DNA of 64,000 nucleotides from CAVSRC01 sp963730325 (GCA_963730325.1 CAVSRC010000008.1:186001-250000), one strand, 5' to 3'; shown: positions 18,196-27,120, counted from the first letter of the stretch. Program-made: numbers and translations. Notes: generated from the sequence alone by a model not told the origin.

Positions 18196-20247
18196 ATGTC
18201 CGCCGCCCATCTCGACACGCTCAACCCCGACCAGCGCCGCGCCGTCATGCATGGGGCGGGCGAAAAGGCGCCGGGACCGCTGCTTGTCATTGCCGGGGCC
18301 GGCTCAGGCAAGACCAACACGCTGGCGCACCGGGTGGCGCATCTGGTGGTGGGTGGCGCCAATCCCGGCCGCATCCTGCTGATGACCTTCTCGCGCCGGG
18401 CGGCCAACGAGATGACCCGGCGGGTGGAGCGGATCGTCGCACGCGCCCTGCCCGCAACCAGCGCACCGCCGACGCTTTCCTGGTCCGGCACCTTCCACGG
18501 CATCGGGGCGCGGCTGTTGCGCGAATATGCCGGCGCCATCGGCCTCGACCCGTCCTTCACCATTCACGACCGCGAGGATTCGGCCGACCTGATGAACCTG
18601 ACGCGCCACGAGCTGGGCCTGTCGCACACCGAGAAGCGCTTCCCCACCAAGGCGACGTGCCTGGCGATCTATTCGCGCACGGTCAATCAGGAGGCGGAAC
18701 TCGACGACGTGCTGACCCAGTCCTTCCCGTGGTGCGCCGGCTGGCGGGAAGAACTCTCCGGGCTGTTCCGCGCCTATACCGAAGCCAAGCAGAGCCAGAG
18801 CGTTCTCGATTACGACGACCTGCTGCTCTATCTCGCGGCGATGCTGGAGGAGCCGGCGATCGCCGCGGATATCGGCGCGCGCTTCGACCACATCCTGGTC
18901 GACGAATATCAGGACACCAACCGGCTGCAGGCCTCGATCCTGCTGTCACTGAGGCCGGACGGGCGCGGGCTGGTGGTGGTCGGCGACGACGCCCAGTCGA
19001 TCTATTCCTTCCGCGCGGCGACGGTGCGCAACATCCTCGACTTCCCCCACGCCTTCAGCCCGCCGGCTGCCGTGGTGACGCTTGAGCGCAACTACCGCTC
19101 GACGCAGGCAATCCTCGCCGCCTCCAATGCGGTGATCGGGCTCGCCGAAGAACGCTACGCCAAGGAGCTGTGGTCGGAGCGGGCTTCCGGCGACAGGCCG
19201 GCGCTGGTCGCGGTCGCCGACGAGGCCGACCAGGCGCGCTATGTGGTGGAGCGGGTGCTCGCCAACCGCGAGACGGGCGTTGCGCTGAAACAGCAGGCGG
19301 TGCTCTTCCGCGCGGCGCATCATTCCGGCCAGCTCGAAATCGAGCTGACGCGGCGCAACATCCCCTTCGTCAAATATGGCGGGCTCAAATTCCTCGATAC
19401 CGCCCATGTGAAGGACGTTCTGGCGCTGCTGCGCTTTGCCGAGAACCCGCGCGACCGCGTCTCGGGCTTCCGCGTCTTGCAGCTTCTGCCGGGCATCGGC
19501 CCTTCGACGGCCGCCGACGTGCTCGACCGGCTGGCGGCGGGGACAGAAGCAGGCGCGGTGCTTGCCGCCTATCCGCCGCCGGCGCGGGCCGCGGACGACT
19601 GGCCGGGCTTTGCCGGGCTTGCCGAAGTCTTGCGCAGCGGACGCGCCGGCTGGCCGGCGGAGATGGGTGCGGTGCGGCTCTGGTACGAGCCGCATCTGGA
19701 GCGCATCCATGAGGATGCCGTCATCCGCCGCAACGACCTCATGCAGCTCGAACAGATCGCCGCCGGCTATCCCAGCCGCGAACGCTTCCTGACCGAGCTC
19801 ACCCTCGACCCGCCCGACGCCACCAGCGACGAAGCCGGGCCGCCGCACCGCGACGAGGATTATCTCATCCTCTCGACCATCCACTCGGCCAAGGGGCAGG
19901 AGTGGAAATCGGTCTTCGTGCTCAACGGCATCGACGGCTGCATCCCCTCCGATCTCGGCGTCGGCACCACGCAAGAGATCGAGGAAGAGCGGCGCCTGCT
20001 CTACGTCGCCATGACGCGGGCCAAGGACGAACTCGCCATCATGGTGCCGCAGCGCTGCTACGTGTTGCAGCAGAGGCGGGGCGGCGACCGCCACCTGTTT
20101 GCCCAGCGCACGCGCTTCATTCCCGAAGCGATCCTCATGCACTTTCGCGCCAGCCTGTGGCCGCCGACCGCGGCGGGCGAAGCACGGGCCCGACAGGCGG
20201 GCCCGCGCATCGATGTCGGCAAGCGGCTCAGGCAGCGCTGGGGCTGA
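18196..20247 (+). CDS. UvrD/Rep-type ATP-dependent DNA helicase
   Basis: 683 residues, a complete superfamily 1A helicase. Motifs in order: LNPDQRRAV (Q motif), AGAGSGKTNTLAHR (Walker A, about 34-40), FHGIGARLLREYA, HILVDEYQDTNRLQ (motif II), VVGDDAQSIYSFRAA (motif III), LERNYRSTQ (motif IV), STIHSAKGQEWKSVFV (motif V) and LLYVAMTRAKDEL (motif VI). It unwinds DNA 3' to 5' in repair or replication restart. It is shorter than PcrA/UvrD and lacks a long C-terminal tail. It sits between the ligase-associated exonuclease and ligase genes, so a shared repair role is plausible but unproven. The 3' end overlaps the convergent MFS gene by 20 bp. Confidence 0.92.
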   Translation: MSAAHLDTLNPDQRRAVMHGAGEKAPGPLLVIAGAGSGKTNTLAHRVAHLVVGGANPGRILLMTFSRRAANEMTRRVERIVARALPATSAPPTLSWSGTFHGIGARLLREYAGAIGLDPSFTIHDREDSADLMNLTRHELGLSHTEKRFPTKATCLAIYSRTVNQEAELDDVLTQSFPWCAGWREELSGLFRAYTEAKQSQSVLDYDDLLLYLAAMLEEPAIAADIGARFDHILVDEYQDTNRLQASILLSLRPDGRGLVVVGDDAQSIYSFRAATVRNILDFPHAFSPPAAVVTLERNYRSTQAILAASNAVIGLAEERYAKELWSERASGDRPALVAVADEADQARYVVERVLANRETGVALKQQAVLFRAAHHSGQLEIELTRRNIPFVKYGGLKFLDTAHVKDVLALLRFAENPRDRVSGFRVLQLLPGIGPSTAADVLDRLAAGTEAGAVLAAYPPPARAADDWPGFAGLAEVLRSGRAGWPAEMGAVRLWYEPHLERIHEDAVIRRNDLMQLEQIAAGYPSRERFLTELTLDPPDATSDEAGPPHRDEDYLILSTIHSAKGQEWKSVFVLNGIDGCIPSDLGVGTTQEIEEERRLLYVAMTRAKDELAIMVPQRCYVLQQRRGGDRHLFAQRTRFIPEAILMHFRASLWPPTAAGEARARQAGPRIDVGKRLRQRWG

Positions 20248-21448
20248 CGGCGCCGGGCCGCGCCGCCGGCCGGCCGAGGCGATTGGCCACCAGGAAGGCG
20301 GCGAGCGCGGCAACCATCAGCGCCGGCGTCATGATGACGGCGATATGGAGGCCGGCACTATCGGCGAGCACGCCGAGGAGCGGCGGGCTGAGCACGACGG
20401 CGCCGGCCGGCGCCAGCACCAGCCGCATGCTGGCGTGATCGGAGGCCGGGCCTGCGGTCTCCAGCGCGAAGCTCATGGTCAGCGGATAGAGCAGCGCGAT
20501 GCCGAGGCCGAGGATGAAGAGGCCGGCGACCGAGACGAGGGGATCGTGCGTGGCGGTGTAGACGGCAAAGCCGGCGAGCGTTACCGCCGCGACGACAACG
20601 TAGAGCAGGCGGTCGTTGACGACGCGCAGCAGCATGCTGCCGACGACGCGGCCGGTGAGCATGGCGACGAAGAAGGCGATGGCAGCGGTCGCGGCGGAGG
20701 CGGCGGTGAGACCGACGACCTTCTCCAGATAGGCCGGCGCCCACAAGAGCACGGAGAACTCGACGGCGACGGCGAGGCCCAGCGCCAGCCAGTAGAACCA
20801 GAAGGCCGGCGGCAGGGTGGTGCGCGCCGCGGCGGCGGTTTCCGCAGCGGAGGCATTGGGCACCGGCGTGCGCAGGAAGGCGAGCACGATGGCCACGCCC
20901 GCGACGGCGCCGGCAAGCGGGATCAGCCGCCAGTTCCAGCCGAGCGCAACCAGCAGACCGGCGATGAGCGGCACGGTCATGGCGAAGGCATAGGCCATGG
21001 CGTTCGCCTCCGACATCGCCACCTCGCGCTCGTCGCCATGAATGTCGGAGAGAAGCGCCGAGACGGTGGACGGAATGAAGGTGCCGAACATGCCGATGAG
21101 GGCGCAGCTCGCCAGGCTCGCCCAGGCCGCCGGCGCCAGGCACAGCAGGACGGCACCCGCCGCCGCGCCGAAGACGCCGAGGCGCAGCGCGGCGGCACGG
21201 CCGAGGCGCCCGATGAGGCGCTCGCCGAACAGGCCGACGATGAGCATGCCGGCGGCGAGCGCGCTGGTGTGCAGGCTGACCTCCCGGTAGCCGAGGCCGA
21301 GATCGGCGCGCAGGAAGGGCAGGATGTTGCCCTGCATGCTGACCAGATAGGTGAAAGCGCCGAGCAGCAGATAGGAATACCAGGTGACCGCATCGCGACC
21401 ACGGTGCTGGACGGCGGCTGGCACGGCCAGCGTCTGGTTCATCGACAT
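20228..21448 (-). CDS. Major facilitator superfamily transporter
   Basis: 406 residues with about 12 membrane helices in two halves of six. The N-terminal half includes YSYLLLGAFTYLVSMQGNIL and the loop ERLIGRLGRAAALRLG, which corresponds to the MFS signature between helices 2 and 3. A central loop (PVPNASAAETAAAARTTLPP) divides the halves. The start is ATG at 21448 (MSMNQTLAV), with AAGGGT about 9 nt upstream. Nothing in the sequence shows the substrate. It is divergent from the ligase gene. Confidence 0.82.
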   Translation of the reverse strand: MSMNQTLAVPAAVQHRGRDAVTWYSYLLLGAFTYLVSMQGNILPFLRADLGLGYREVSLHTSALAAGMLIVGLFGERLIGRLGRAAALRLGVFGAAAGAVLLCLAPAAWASLASCALIGMFGTFIPSTVSALLSDIHGDEREVAMSEANAMAYAFAMTVPLIAGLLVALGWNWRLIPLAGAVAGVAIVLAFLRTPVPNASAAETAAAARTTLPPAFWFYWLALGLAVAVEFSVLLWAPAYLEKVVGLTAASAATAAIAFFVAMLTGRVVGSMLLRVVNDRLLYVVVAAVTLAGFAVYTATHDPLVSVAGLFILGLGIALLYPLTMSFALETAGPASDHASMRLVLAPAGAVVLSPPLLGVLADSAGLHIAVIMTPALMVAALAAFLVANRLGRPAARPGAVSPSAA

Positions 21449-21566
21449 GGGGTGACCCTTCAAATCGGAATTGGCTTGGCGGTCGGGTACAGGCTGCTGA
21501 CGGGGATGGCAGTGGTCCCGGTCACAGGCAGGTGACGGCGGTCACTGGCGCGCCTAACGTTCGCCG

Positions 21567-23264
21567 ATGCGCGCCTTCGCCGCCCTGCTCGACCGGCTCG
21601 TCCTGACGCCCCAGCGCACCATCAAGCTGCGGCTGATGACCGACTATTTCCGTGCGATTCCCGACCCTGACCGCGGCTTTGCGCTGGCGGCGCTGACCGG
21701 CGATCTCGACATCCCCAGCGTCAAGCCGGCGATGCTGAGGGCGCTGACGACGGCGCGGGTGGACGAGGTGCTGTTCGCCACCTCCTACGACTATGTCGGC
21801 GACCTCGCCGAGACGATCGCGCTGATCTGGCCGGCGGGGGGCCAGCCTGACCCTTCGAGGGCCGCTTCGCGACCACCTCAGGATGAGGCTGGTTTGGACC
21901 CTCATCCAGAGGTGCGAGCGGAGCGAGCCTCGAAGGATGAGGGCAGCACACCCCGTCTTGCCGAGATCGTCGAGCGGCTGCAGGCGGCCTCGCGCACGGA
22001 GGGGCCGCGTCTGGTGGAGGCGTGGCTCGACCGGCTCGACGCGTCGGAACGCTGGGCGCTGATCAAGCTGGTCACCGGGGGGCTCAGGATCGGTGTCTCG
22101 GCGCGTCTGGCCAAGCAGGCGGTCGCCGATCTCGCCGGCCGGCCGGTCAACGATATCGAGGAGGTGTGGCACGGCCTCATGCCGCCCTATGCCGATCTCT
22201 TCGCCTGGCTGGAAGGGCGCGGGCCGGCGCCGCAGACGACGGTGAGCGCGCCGTTTCGCCCGGTGATGCTGGCGCAGGCGATCGACGAAGCCGACCTTAA
22301 GCTGATCACGCCGGAAACCTACGCCGCCGAATGGAAATGGGACGGCATCCGCGTGCAGGCGGTGCGCGAGGACGATGTGGTGCGGCTCTATACGCGCACC
22401 GGCGACGACATTTCGGTGACCTTTCCCGACATCGTCGAAGGGCTCGACGTGGAAGCGGCGCTCGACGGCGAGCTCTTGGTTGGCCATGCGGACACGGACG
22501 GATTCATCGTGCGCAGCTTCTCCGACCTGCAACAGCGGCTGAACCGCAAGACGGTGACGGCCAAGCTGCTTGCCAGCCACCCGGCGTTCCTGCGCGTCTA
22601 TGACGTTCTCGTCGACCGGGGCGAGGACGTCCGCGCCCTCCCCTTCCGCGAGCGGCGGCAGCGGCTGGAGGGAGCGATAGCGCGCTCGCTCTCCGGCCGC
22701 ATGGATCTCTCGCCACTCCTCACCTACGCCACTGTCGAGGAGCTGCGCGCGGCACGCGCGGCGCCACCGGAGGCGGTGATCGAGGGGGTGATGCTCAAGC
22801 GCTGGGACTCGGTCTATGAGCCCGGGCGGCCGAAGGGACCGTGGTTCAAGTGGAAGCGCGACCCGCACACGGTGGACGCCGTGCTGATGTATGCCCAGCG
22901 CGGCCACGGCAAGCGCTCGTCCTTCTACTCCGACTACACCTTCGGGGTCTGGCGCGAAGGCGAGAGCGGCGACGAGCTGGTGCCGGTGGGCAAGGCCTAT
23001 TTCGGCTTCACCGATCAGGAACTGGCCGAGATCGACCGGTTCGTGCGCAACAACACCGTCAACCGCTTCGGCCCGGTGCGCGAAGTGGTGCACGAAGCGG
23101 ACAAGGGGCTGGTGCTCGAGGTCGCCTTCGAGGGGCTGCAGCGCTCGACCCGCCACCGCTCGGGGCTGGCCATGCGCTTTCCCCGCATATCGCGTCTCAG
23201 ATGGGACAAGCCGCCGGGCGAGGCCGACCGGCTGGAGACGCTTGAAAAGATGGTCAGCGGGTAG
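21567..23264 (+). CDS. ATP-dependent DNA ligase of the ligase-associated repair module
   Basis: 565 residues. The N-terminal DNA-binding domain (FAALLDRLVLTPQRTIKLRL) leads to the adenylation domain with the active-site Lys257 in EWKWDGIR (motif I, KxDG). LDGELLV (motif III), VIEGVMLKRWDS (motif IV) and WFKWKRDP (motif V) follow, then an OB-fold with FPRISRLRWDKPPGEADRL at the end. This matches the cisplatin damage response ligase family (TIGR04120), whose partners pdeM, helicase and exonuclease are upstream. Residues about 95-126 come from a palindromic repeat inserted in frame in a surface loop between LIWPAGG and LAEIVERLQAA; the core motifs are intact. The ATG at 21567 gives the expected N-terminus. 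Confidence 0.92.
   Translation: MRAFAALLDRLVLTPQRTIKLRLMTDYFRAIPDPDRGFALAALTGDLDIPSVKPAMLRALTTARVDEVLFATSYDYVGDLAETIALIWPAGGQPDPSRAASRPPQDEAGLDPHPEVRAERASKDEGSTPRLAEIVERLQAASRTEGPRLVEAWLDRLDASERWALIKLVTGGLRIGVSARLAKQAVADLAGRPVNDIEEVWHGLMPPYADLFAWLEGRGPAPQTTVSAPFRPVMLAQAIDEADLKLITPETYAAEWKWDGIRVQAVREDDVVRLYTRTGDDISVTFPDIVEGLDVEAALDGELLVGHADTDGFIVRSFSDLQQRLNRKTVTAKLLASHPAFLRVYDVLVDRGEDVRALPFRERRQRLEGAIARSLSGRMDLSPLLTYATVEELRAARAAPPEAVIEGVMLKRWDSVYEPGRPKGPWFKWKRDPHTVDAVLMYAQRGHGKRSSFYSDYTFGVWREGESGDELVPVGKAYFGFTDQELAEIDRFVRNNTVNRFGPVREVVHEADKGLVLEVAFEGLQRSTRHRSGLAMRFPRISRLRWDKPPGEADRLETLEKMVSG
21848..21943. repeat. Palindromic repeat element inserted in frame inside the DNA ligase gene
   Basis: Two inverted arms face each other: CCCTTCGAGGGCCGC ... 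CACCTCAGGATGAGG on the left and CCTCATCCAGAGGTGC ... GCCTCGAAGGATGAGGG on the right. The same words recur at 59055-59162 between two genes. It adds about 32 residues (SRAASRPPQDEAGLDPHPEV and flanks) without breaking the frame. Confidence 0.8.
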
Positions 23265-23511
23265 CCGCGGGAATTGCCCTTCGTGGCATCGGGCCGGGGG
23301 CTGACTTCTCGCGCACCTCACGCAAATGCGACCCGGATTGCGCTGCCTTTGTGCCGTTTCGTGCCGGGCGTTTGCCGTCTGCCGCGCGGGCCCTCACGAA
23401 CGGGCAAGCAGGCTTGAACAGGCGTGACGCGCCTCGGCCGCCACTCTTTGACAGGGTAGCGACCGGCCGTCCTTTCGGCGGTCGCGCAACGCTTTGATAG
23501 AGGGGACCTCA

Positions 23512-24077
23512 ATGCATACGAGAGAGAAACTCGCACTGACGGCGGTCACGCTTGTCCTGTCGCTGGGTATGGCCGGGCCGTCGCTGGCAAGCTCGACCAT
23601 GTGCACGCAAGACAAGATGGCCAAGGCCGATACCATGGCCGGCGACGCCATGGCCAAGGGCGATGCCATGGCCGACGACTCATGAAAAGACGACATGGCG
23701 ATGCGACATCGAAGTCGGACGACGCCATGAAGGACGACGCCATGGCCAAGGGCGACGCCATGGCCGACGACTCCATGAAGAAGGACGACATGGCGATGGC
23801 CGACGATTCCATGAAGTCGGACGACGCGATGAAGGACGATGCCATGGCCAAGGGCGATGCCATGGCGGACGACTCCATGAAGTCGGACGACGCCATGAAG
23901 GGCGGAGCGATGATGGCCGACTACACCGTCAAGATGGGCGATTCGCTCTGGTCGATCGCGGCTGCCACCCTGTGCGACGGCAACAGGTACGGTGAGATCG
24001 TCAAGGCCAATGCCGACATGCTGCACGGCGGCATGATGGTCCATCCGGGCGACGTCCTGCACATTCCCGGAGACTGA
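23512..24077 (+). pseudogene. Secreted Met/Asp-rich repeat protein with C-terminal LysM domain, frameshifted in the repeats
   Basis: The ATG at 23512 opens a signal peptide (REKLALTAVTLVLSLGMAGP) followed by repeats of DAMAKGDAMADDSMK type, similar to pentapeptide MXKDX proteins. A TGA at 23683-23685 ends this frame. The repeats and the LysM domain (ADYTVKMGDSLWSIAAATLC ... VHPGDVLHIPGD) continue in another frame to 24077. Compared with the intact repeats downstream, the copy at about 23676-23730 has lost 1, 2 and about 7 bases, a net shift of one. LysM domains bind peptidoglycan. Whether the protein is really broken is uncertain because tandem repeats are prone both to slippage and to misassembly. 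Confidence 0.7.
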
Positions 24078-24107
24078 GGCGACGCACCGCGACCCGCGGC
24101 GCGCAGG

Positions 24108-25238
24108 CTACGACGCGGTCTTGTCGGCGCCGGGCGGCGCGGCGATGCTGGCGCGGAAGTGCTTCGACAGCTTCAGGCCCTGGGCCTGATAGTTCGACGC
24201 CATGTCGGCGCCGTAAAGCTTCGACGGGCGCTCGGTCATCGGCTCGTAAATCAGGCGGCCGACGGTCTGGCCGTGCTCGAGGATGAAGGGCACTTCGTGG
24301 CTCCTCACCTCCAGCACGGCACGGCTGCCGGTGCCGCCGGCCGCGCCATGGCCGAAGCCGGGATCGAAGAAGCCGGCGTAATGGACGCGGAACTCGCCGA
24401 CCAGCGGGTCGAAAGGCACCATCTCGGCGGCATAATCGGGCGGCACATGCACCGCCTCGCGCGACATCAGGATGTAGAACTGGTCGGGATCGAGGATCAG
24501 CTCCGACGACCAGTGGCGCGGGAGCGGGTCCCAGAAATCGAGCGGCATGTAGCGGCCGCGTTTGTCCACGTCGATGACGCCGGTGTGGTGCTTGGCGCGG
24601 TAGCCGACGATGCCCTCGTCGGTGCCGCCGAGATCGATCGAGACGGTGAGGCCGTTTTCGACATGGGGGGCGCCGTCGATCAGCCCCACCTTGTCGTGGA
24701 GGGCGAGCAGCGCGGCGTCGTCAAGCCGGGCATCGCCGGTGCGGAAGCGCATCTGCGACAGGCGCGAGCCGACACGCACCAGAATCGGGAAGGTGCGCGG
24801 GCTGACCTCGATATAGAGCGGACCGGAATAGCCGTTCTGAATCGTATCGAACTCGCGCGCATGGTCGGTGATGATGCGGGTGAAGATGTCGAGGCGGCCG
24901 GTCGACGACTTCGGGTTGGCGGCGGCGCTGACATCACGCGGCAGATTGAGCCGCTCCATCAGCGGAATGATGTAGACGCAGCCGGTCTCCAGAACCGCGC
25001 CCTCGGTGAGGCTGAACTCATGCAGCTTGAGCTTGGCGAGCCGGTCGCCGACCGGCGACAGCGGGCCGGGCAGGAAGCTGGCGCGGACGCGATAGGCGAT
25101 TTCGCCGAGTCTCAGATCGAGGCTTGCCGGCTGGATCTGGTCGGGATCGAACCGCCGGGCGGCACGAATGGCACCGGCCTCGGCCATCCGCTCGATGATC
25201 TGCGCCGGCAGGATCCCGACCGCTAGCTCCTCCGCCAT
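24108..25238 (-). CDS. dcd: dCTP deaminase, double-length alphaproteobacterial form
   Basis: 376 residues. It converts dCTP to dUTP in the pathway to dTMP. Two Dcd/dUTPase-like halves are visible. The first has QIQPASLDLRLGEIAYRVRA and NPKSSTGRLDIFTRIITD; the second has GRYMPLDFWDPLP, VGEFRVHYAGFFDPGFGHG, a Gly-rich loop and RSHEVPFILEHGQTVGRLIY, which carries the catalytic Glu region. The tandem arrangement is usual in Rhizobiales and about twice the length of the enterobacterial enzyme. It is divergent from metZ. Confidence 0.88.
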   Translation of the reverse strand: MAEELAVGILPAQIIERMAEAGAIRAARRFDPDQIQPASLDLRLGEIAYRVRASFLPGPLSPVGDRLAKLKLHEFSLTEGAVLETGCVYIIPLMERLNLPRDVSAAANPKSSTGRLDIFTRIITDHAREFDTIQNGYSGPLYIEVSPRTFPILVRVGSRLSQMRFRTGDARLDDAALLALHDKVGLIDGAPHVENGLTVSIDLGGTDEGIVGYRAKHHTGVIDVDKRGRYMPLDFWDPLPRHWSSELILDPDQFYILMSREAVHVPPDYAAEMVPFDPLVGEFRVHYAGFFDPGFGHGAAGGTGSRAVLEVRSHEVPFILEHGQTVGRLIYEPMTERPSKLYGADMASNYQAQGLKLSKHFRASIAAPPGADKTAS

Positions 25239-25330
25239 GACGTCTCACACACTGCCTGTCACCCGGTACTCCAGCGACCTGCCTTAGCCGAAGTTGCGAT
25301 TGACGCCAAGGTCGTTGACCCGTATGAAAC

Positions 25331-25392
25331 TTCCGTTCGTGGTCATTTGAGCCGGCCGGCTTGCAGCCACGTTAAACAAGTCGCTAAAAGGT
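25331..25392 (+). promoter_or_regulatory. SAM-II riboswitch upstream of metZ
   Basis: The sequence contains the SAM-II hallmark words in order: CGTGGTCATTTG (25338-25349), GCCGGCCGGCTTGCAG, CCACGTTAAACAAG (25367-25380) and GCTAAAAGG. CGTGG (25338-25342) pairs with CCACG (25367-25371) to form P1, and the A-rich end supports the pseudoknot. SAM-II is typical of alphaproteobacterial metA and metZ leaders and lowers expression when S-adenosylmethionine is plentiful. Confidence 0.93.
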
Positions 25393-25405
25393 CGGAGGGG
25401 AATGG

Positions 25406-25438
25406 AACCCGGTCCGACACGCGCGGCCCGGGTTTTTT
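25406..25438 (+). terminator. Intrinsic terminator between the SAM-II aptamer and metZ
   Basis: AACCCGG (25406-25412) can pair with CCGGGTT (25427-25433), followed by a T-run. The loop holds TCCGAC, which is complementary to GTCGGA (25391-25396) at the 3' edge of the aptamer and offers a possible competing helix. This suggests control by premature termination. Confidence 0.65.
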
Positions 25439-25461
25439 GTTGTTTGGGGAAGGAGATGGAG

Positions 25462-26658
25462 ATGGCGGGAAAGACAAGGAAGCAGGCGCTCAGGCCAGCG
25501 ACCCAGCTCGTCCATGGCGGAACGCTGCGCTCGCAGTTCGGCGAGACCGCGGAGGCGCTGTTCATGACCCAGAGCTACGTCTACGACAGTGCCGAGCAGG
25601 CCGAACGGCGCTTCAAGGGCGACGAGCCGGGCTTCATCTATTCGCGCTACGCCAACCCCACCGTCGCCATGTTCGAGGAGCGCATGCGCCTGATGGAAGG
25701 CGCCGAGGCCGCGCGGGCGACCGCCAGCGGCATGGCGGCGGTCACCTCGGTGTTCCTGTCCTGGCTCAAGGCGGGCGACCACGTGGTGGCGGCCAAGGCG
25801 CTGTTCGGCTCGTGCCGCTACGTGATCGAGGACCTGCTGCCGCGCTACGGCATCAAATCGACGCTGGTCGACGGCAACGACCTCACGCAATGGAAGCGGG
25901 CGGCGCGCAAGAACACAAAAGCCTTCTTCCTGGAGAGCCCGACCAACCCGACGCTCGACGTGATCGACATCGCGGCCGTCGCCGAGATCGCCCACAAGGC
26001 CGGGGCGAAGCTGGTGGTCGACAACGTCTTCGCGACACCGCTCTTCCAGAAGCCGTTCGCACTCGGCGCCGATATCGTCGTCTATTCGGCGACCAAGCAC
26101 ATCGACGGCCAGGGGCGCTGCCTGGGCGGGGTGATCCTCGCCGATCAGCAGTTCATCACCGACAACCTGCACACCTTCCTGCGCCAGACCGGCCCGTCGA
26201 TGAGCCCGTTCAATGCCTGGGTGCTGCTCAAGGGGCTGGAGACGCTGCCGGTGCGCGTCGAGCGCCAGACGGAGAGCGCGGCGGAACTCGCCGACCGGCT
26301 TGCCGGCCACAAGCGGATTGCCAAGGTGCTCTATCCCGGCCGCGCCGACCATCCGCAGGCCGAGATCGCCAGGCGCCAGATGACCGGCGGCTCGAGCATG
26401 GTCTCCTTCGTGGTGAAGGGCGGGCGCAAGGCCGCCTTCGCGGTGGAGAACGCGCTTCGCGTCATCCGCATCTCCAACAATCTCGGCGACGCCAAGAGCC
26501 TGGTCACCCATCCTTCCACCACCACCCACCAGCGGTTGACGGAAGACGCGCGGCTGGAACTCGGCATCACCCAGGGGTTGCTGCGCCTGTCGGTGGGGCT
26601 GGAGGACGTGGAGGATCTGGCCGACGACCTGATCGCGGCGCTGGACGGGCTCGGGTGA
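25462..26658 (+). CDS. metZ: O-succinylhomoserine sulfhydrylase
   Basis: 398 residues. A PLP-dependent enzyme making homocysteine from O-succinylhomoserine and sulfide in methionine synthesis. Family motifs: SRYANPTVAMFEERM, the cofactor-binding ATASGMAAVTSVFLSW, FFLESPTNPTLDVIDI, the Asp in VVDNVFATP, the PLP lysine in VVYSATKHIDGQGR, and LVTHPSTTTH near the C-terminus. ATG 25462 is chosen because AAGGAG ends 6 nt before it; the ATG at 25456 is too close to that site. Expression is probably controlled by the SAM-II riboswitch and terminator just upstream. Confidence 0.95.
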   Translation: MAGKTRKQALRPATQLVHGGTLRSQFGETAEALFMTQSYVYDSAEQAERRFKGDEPGFIYSRYANPTVAMFEERMRLMEGAEAARATASGMAAVTSVFLSWLKAGDHVVAAKALFGSCRYVIEDLLPRYGIKSTLVDGNDLTQWKRAARKNTKAFFLESPTNPTLDVIDIAAVAEIAHKAGAKLVVDNVFATPLFQKPFALGADIVVYSATKHIDGQGRCLGGVILADQQFITDNLHTFLRQTGPSMSPFNAWVLLKGLETLPVRVERQTESAAELADRLAGHKRIAKVLYPGRADHPQAEIARRQMTGGSSMVSFVVKGGRKAAFAVENALRVIRISNNLGDAKSLVTHPSTTTHQRLTEDARLELGITQGLLRLSVGLEDVEDLADDLIAALDGLG

Positions 26659-26727
26659 TCCGACCCCAATTGACGCGCCTCCGCGCGCCCGCATAATTCC
26701 ACCGGTCGGGCGTTGTGGAGTCGTTTC

Positions 26728-27120
26728 ATGTACCAGGAAACCACCCGTGACATTCAGGTCACCGTCGAGCCGAGCTTCGTCGAGGACGAATCCGCACCGG
26801 AGAACGGGCGTTATTTCTGGGCCTACCGCATCGAGATATCCAATCTCGGCGAGGAGGTGGTGCGGCTCAGGTCGCGCCACTGGCGGATCACCGACGGCAA
26901 CGGGCACACCGAGGAAGTGCGCGGACCGGGGGTCGTCGGCAAGCAGCCGGTGCTGAAGCCGGGCGAGACCTTCGCCTATACCAGCGGCTGCCCGCTGACC
27001 ACGCCCTCCGGCATCATGGTCGGCACCTACCAGATGCAGAACGAGAAGGGCGAGCTGTTCTCCATCGCCATTCCCGCCTTCTCGCTCGACCTGCCCGACA
27101 CGGAGCGCGTGGTGCACTGA
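26728..27120 (+). CDS. apaG: ApaG domain protein
   Basis: 130 residues, forming one ApaG domain with a fibronectin III-like beta fold. Conserved elements: TRDIQVTVEPSFVEDES, RYFWAYRIEISNLGEEVVRL, RHWRITDGNGHTEEVRGPGV with a Gly-rich loop, GETFAYTSGCPLTTPSGIM and MVGTYQMQ. ApaG has been linked to Co2+ and Mg2+ efflux in enterobacteria, but the biochemical role is not settled. The ATG at 26728 reproduces the usual MYQETTRDI start. It is 69 bp after metZ and followed closely by the kinase-like gene. Confidence 0.92.
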   Translation: MYQETTRDIQVTVEPSFVEDESAPENGRYFWAYRIEISNLGEEVVRLRSRHWRITDGNGHTEEVRGPGVVGKQPVLKPGETFAYTSGCPLTTPSGIMVGTYQMQNEKGELFSIAIPAFSLDLPDTERVVH

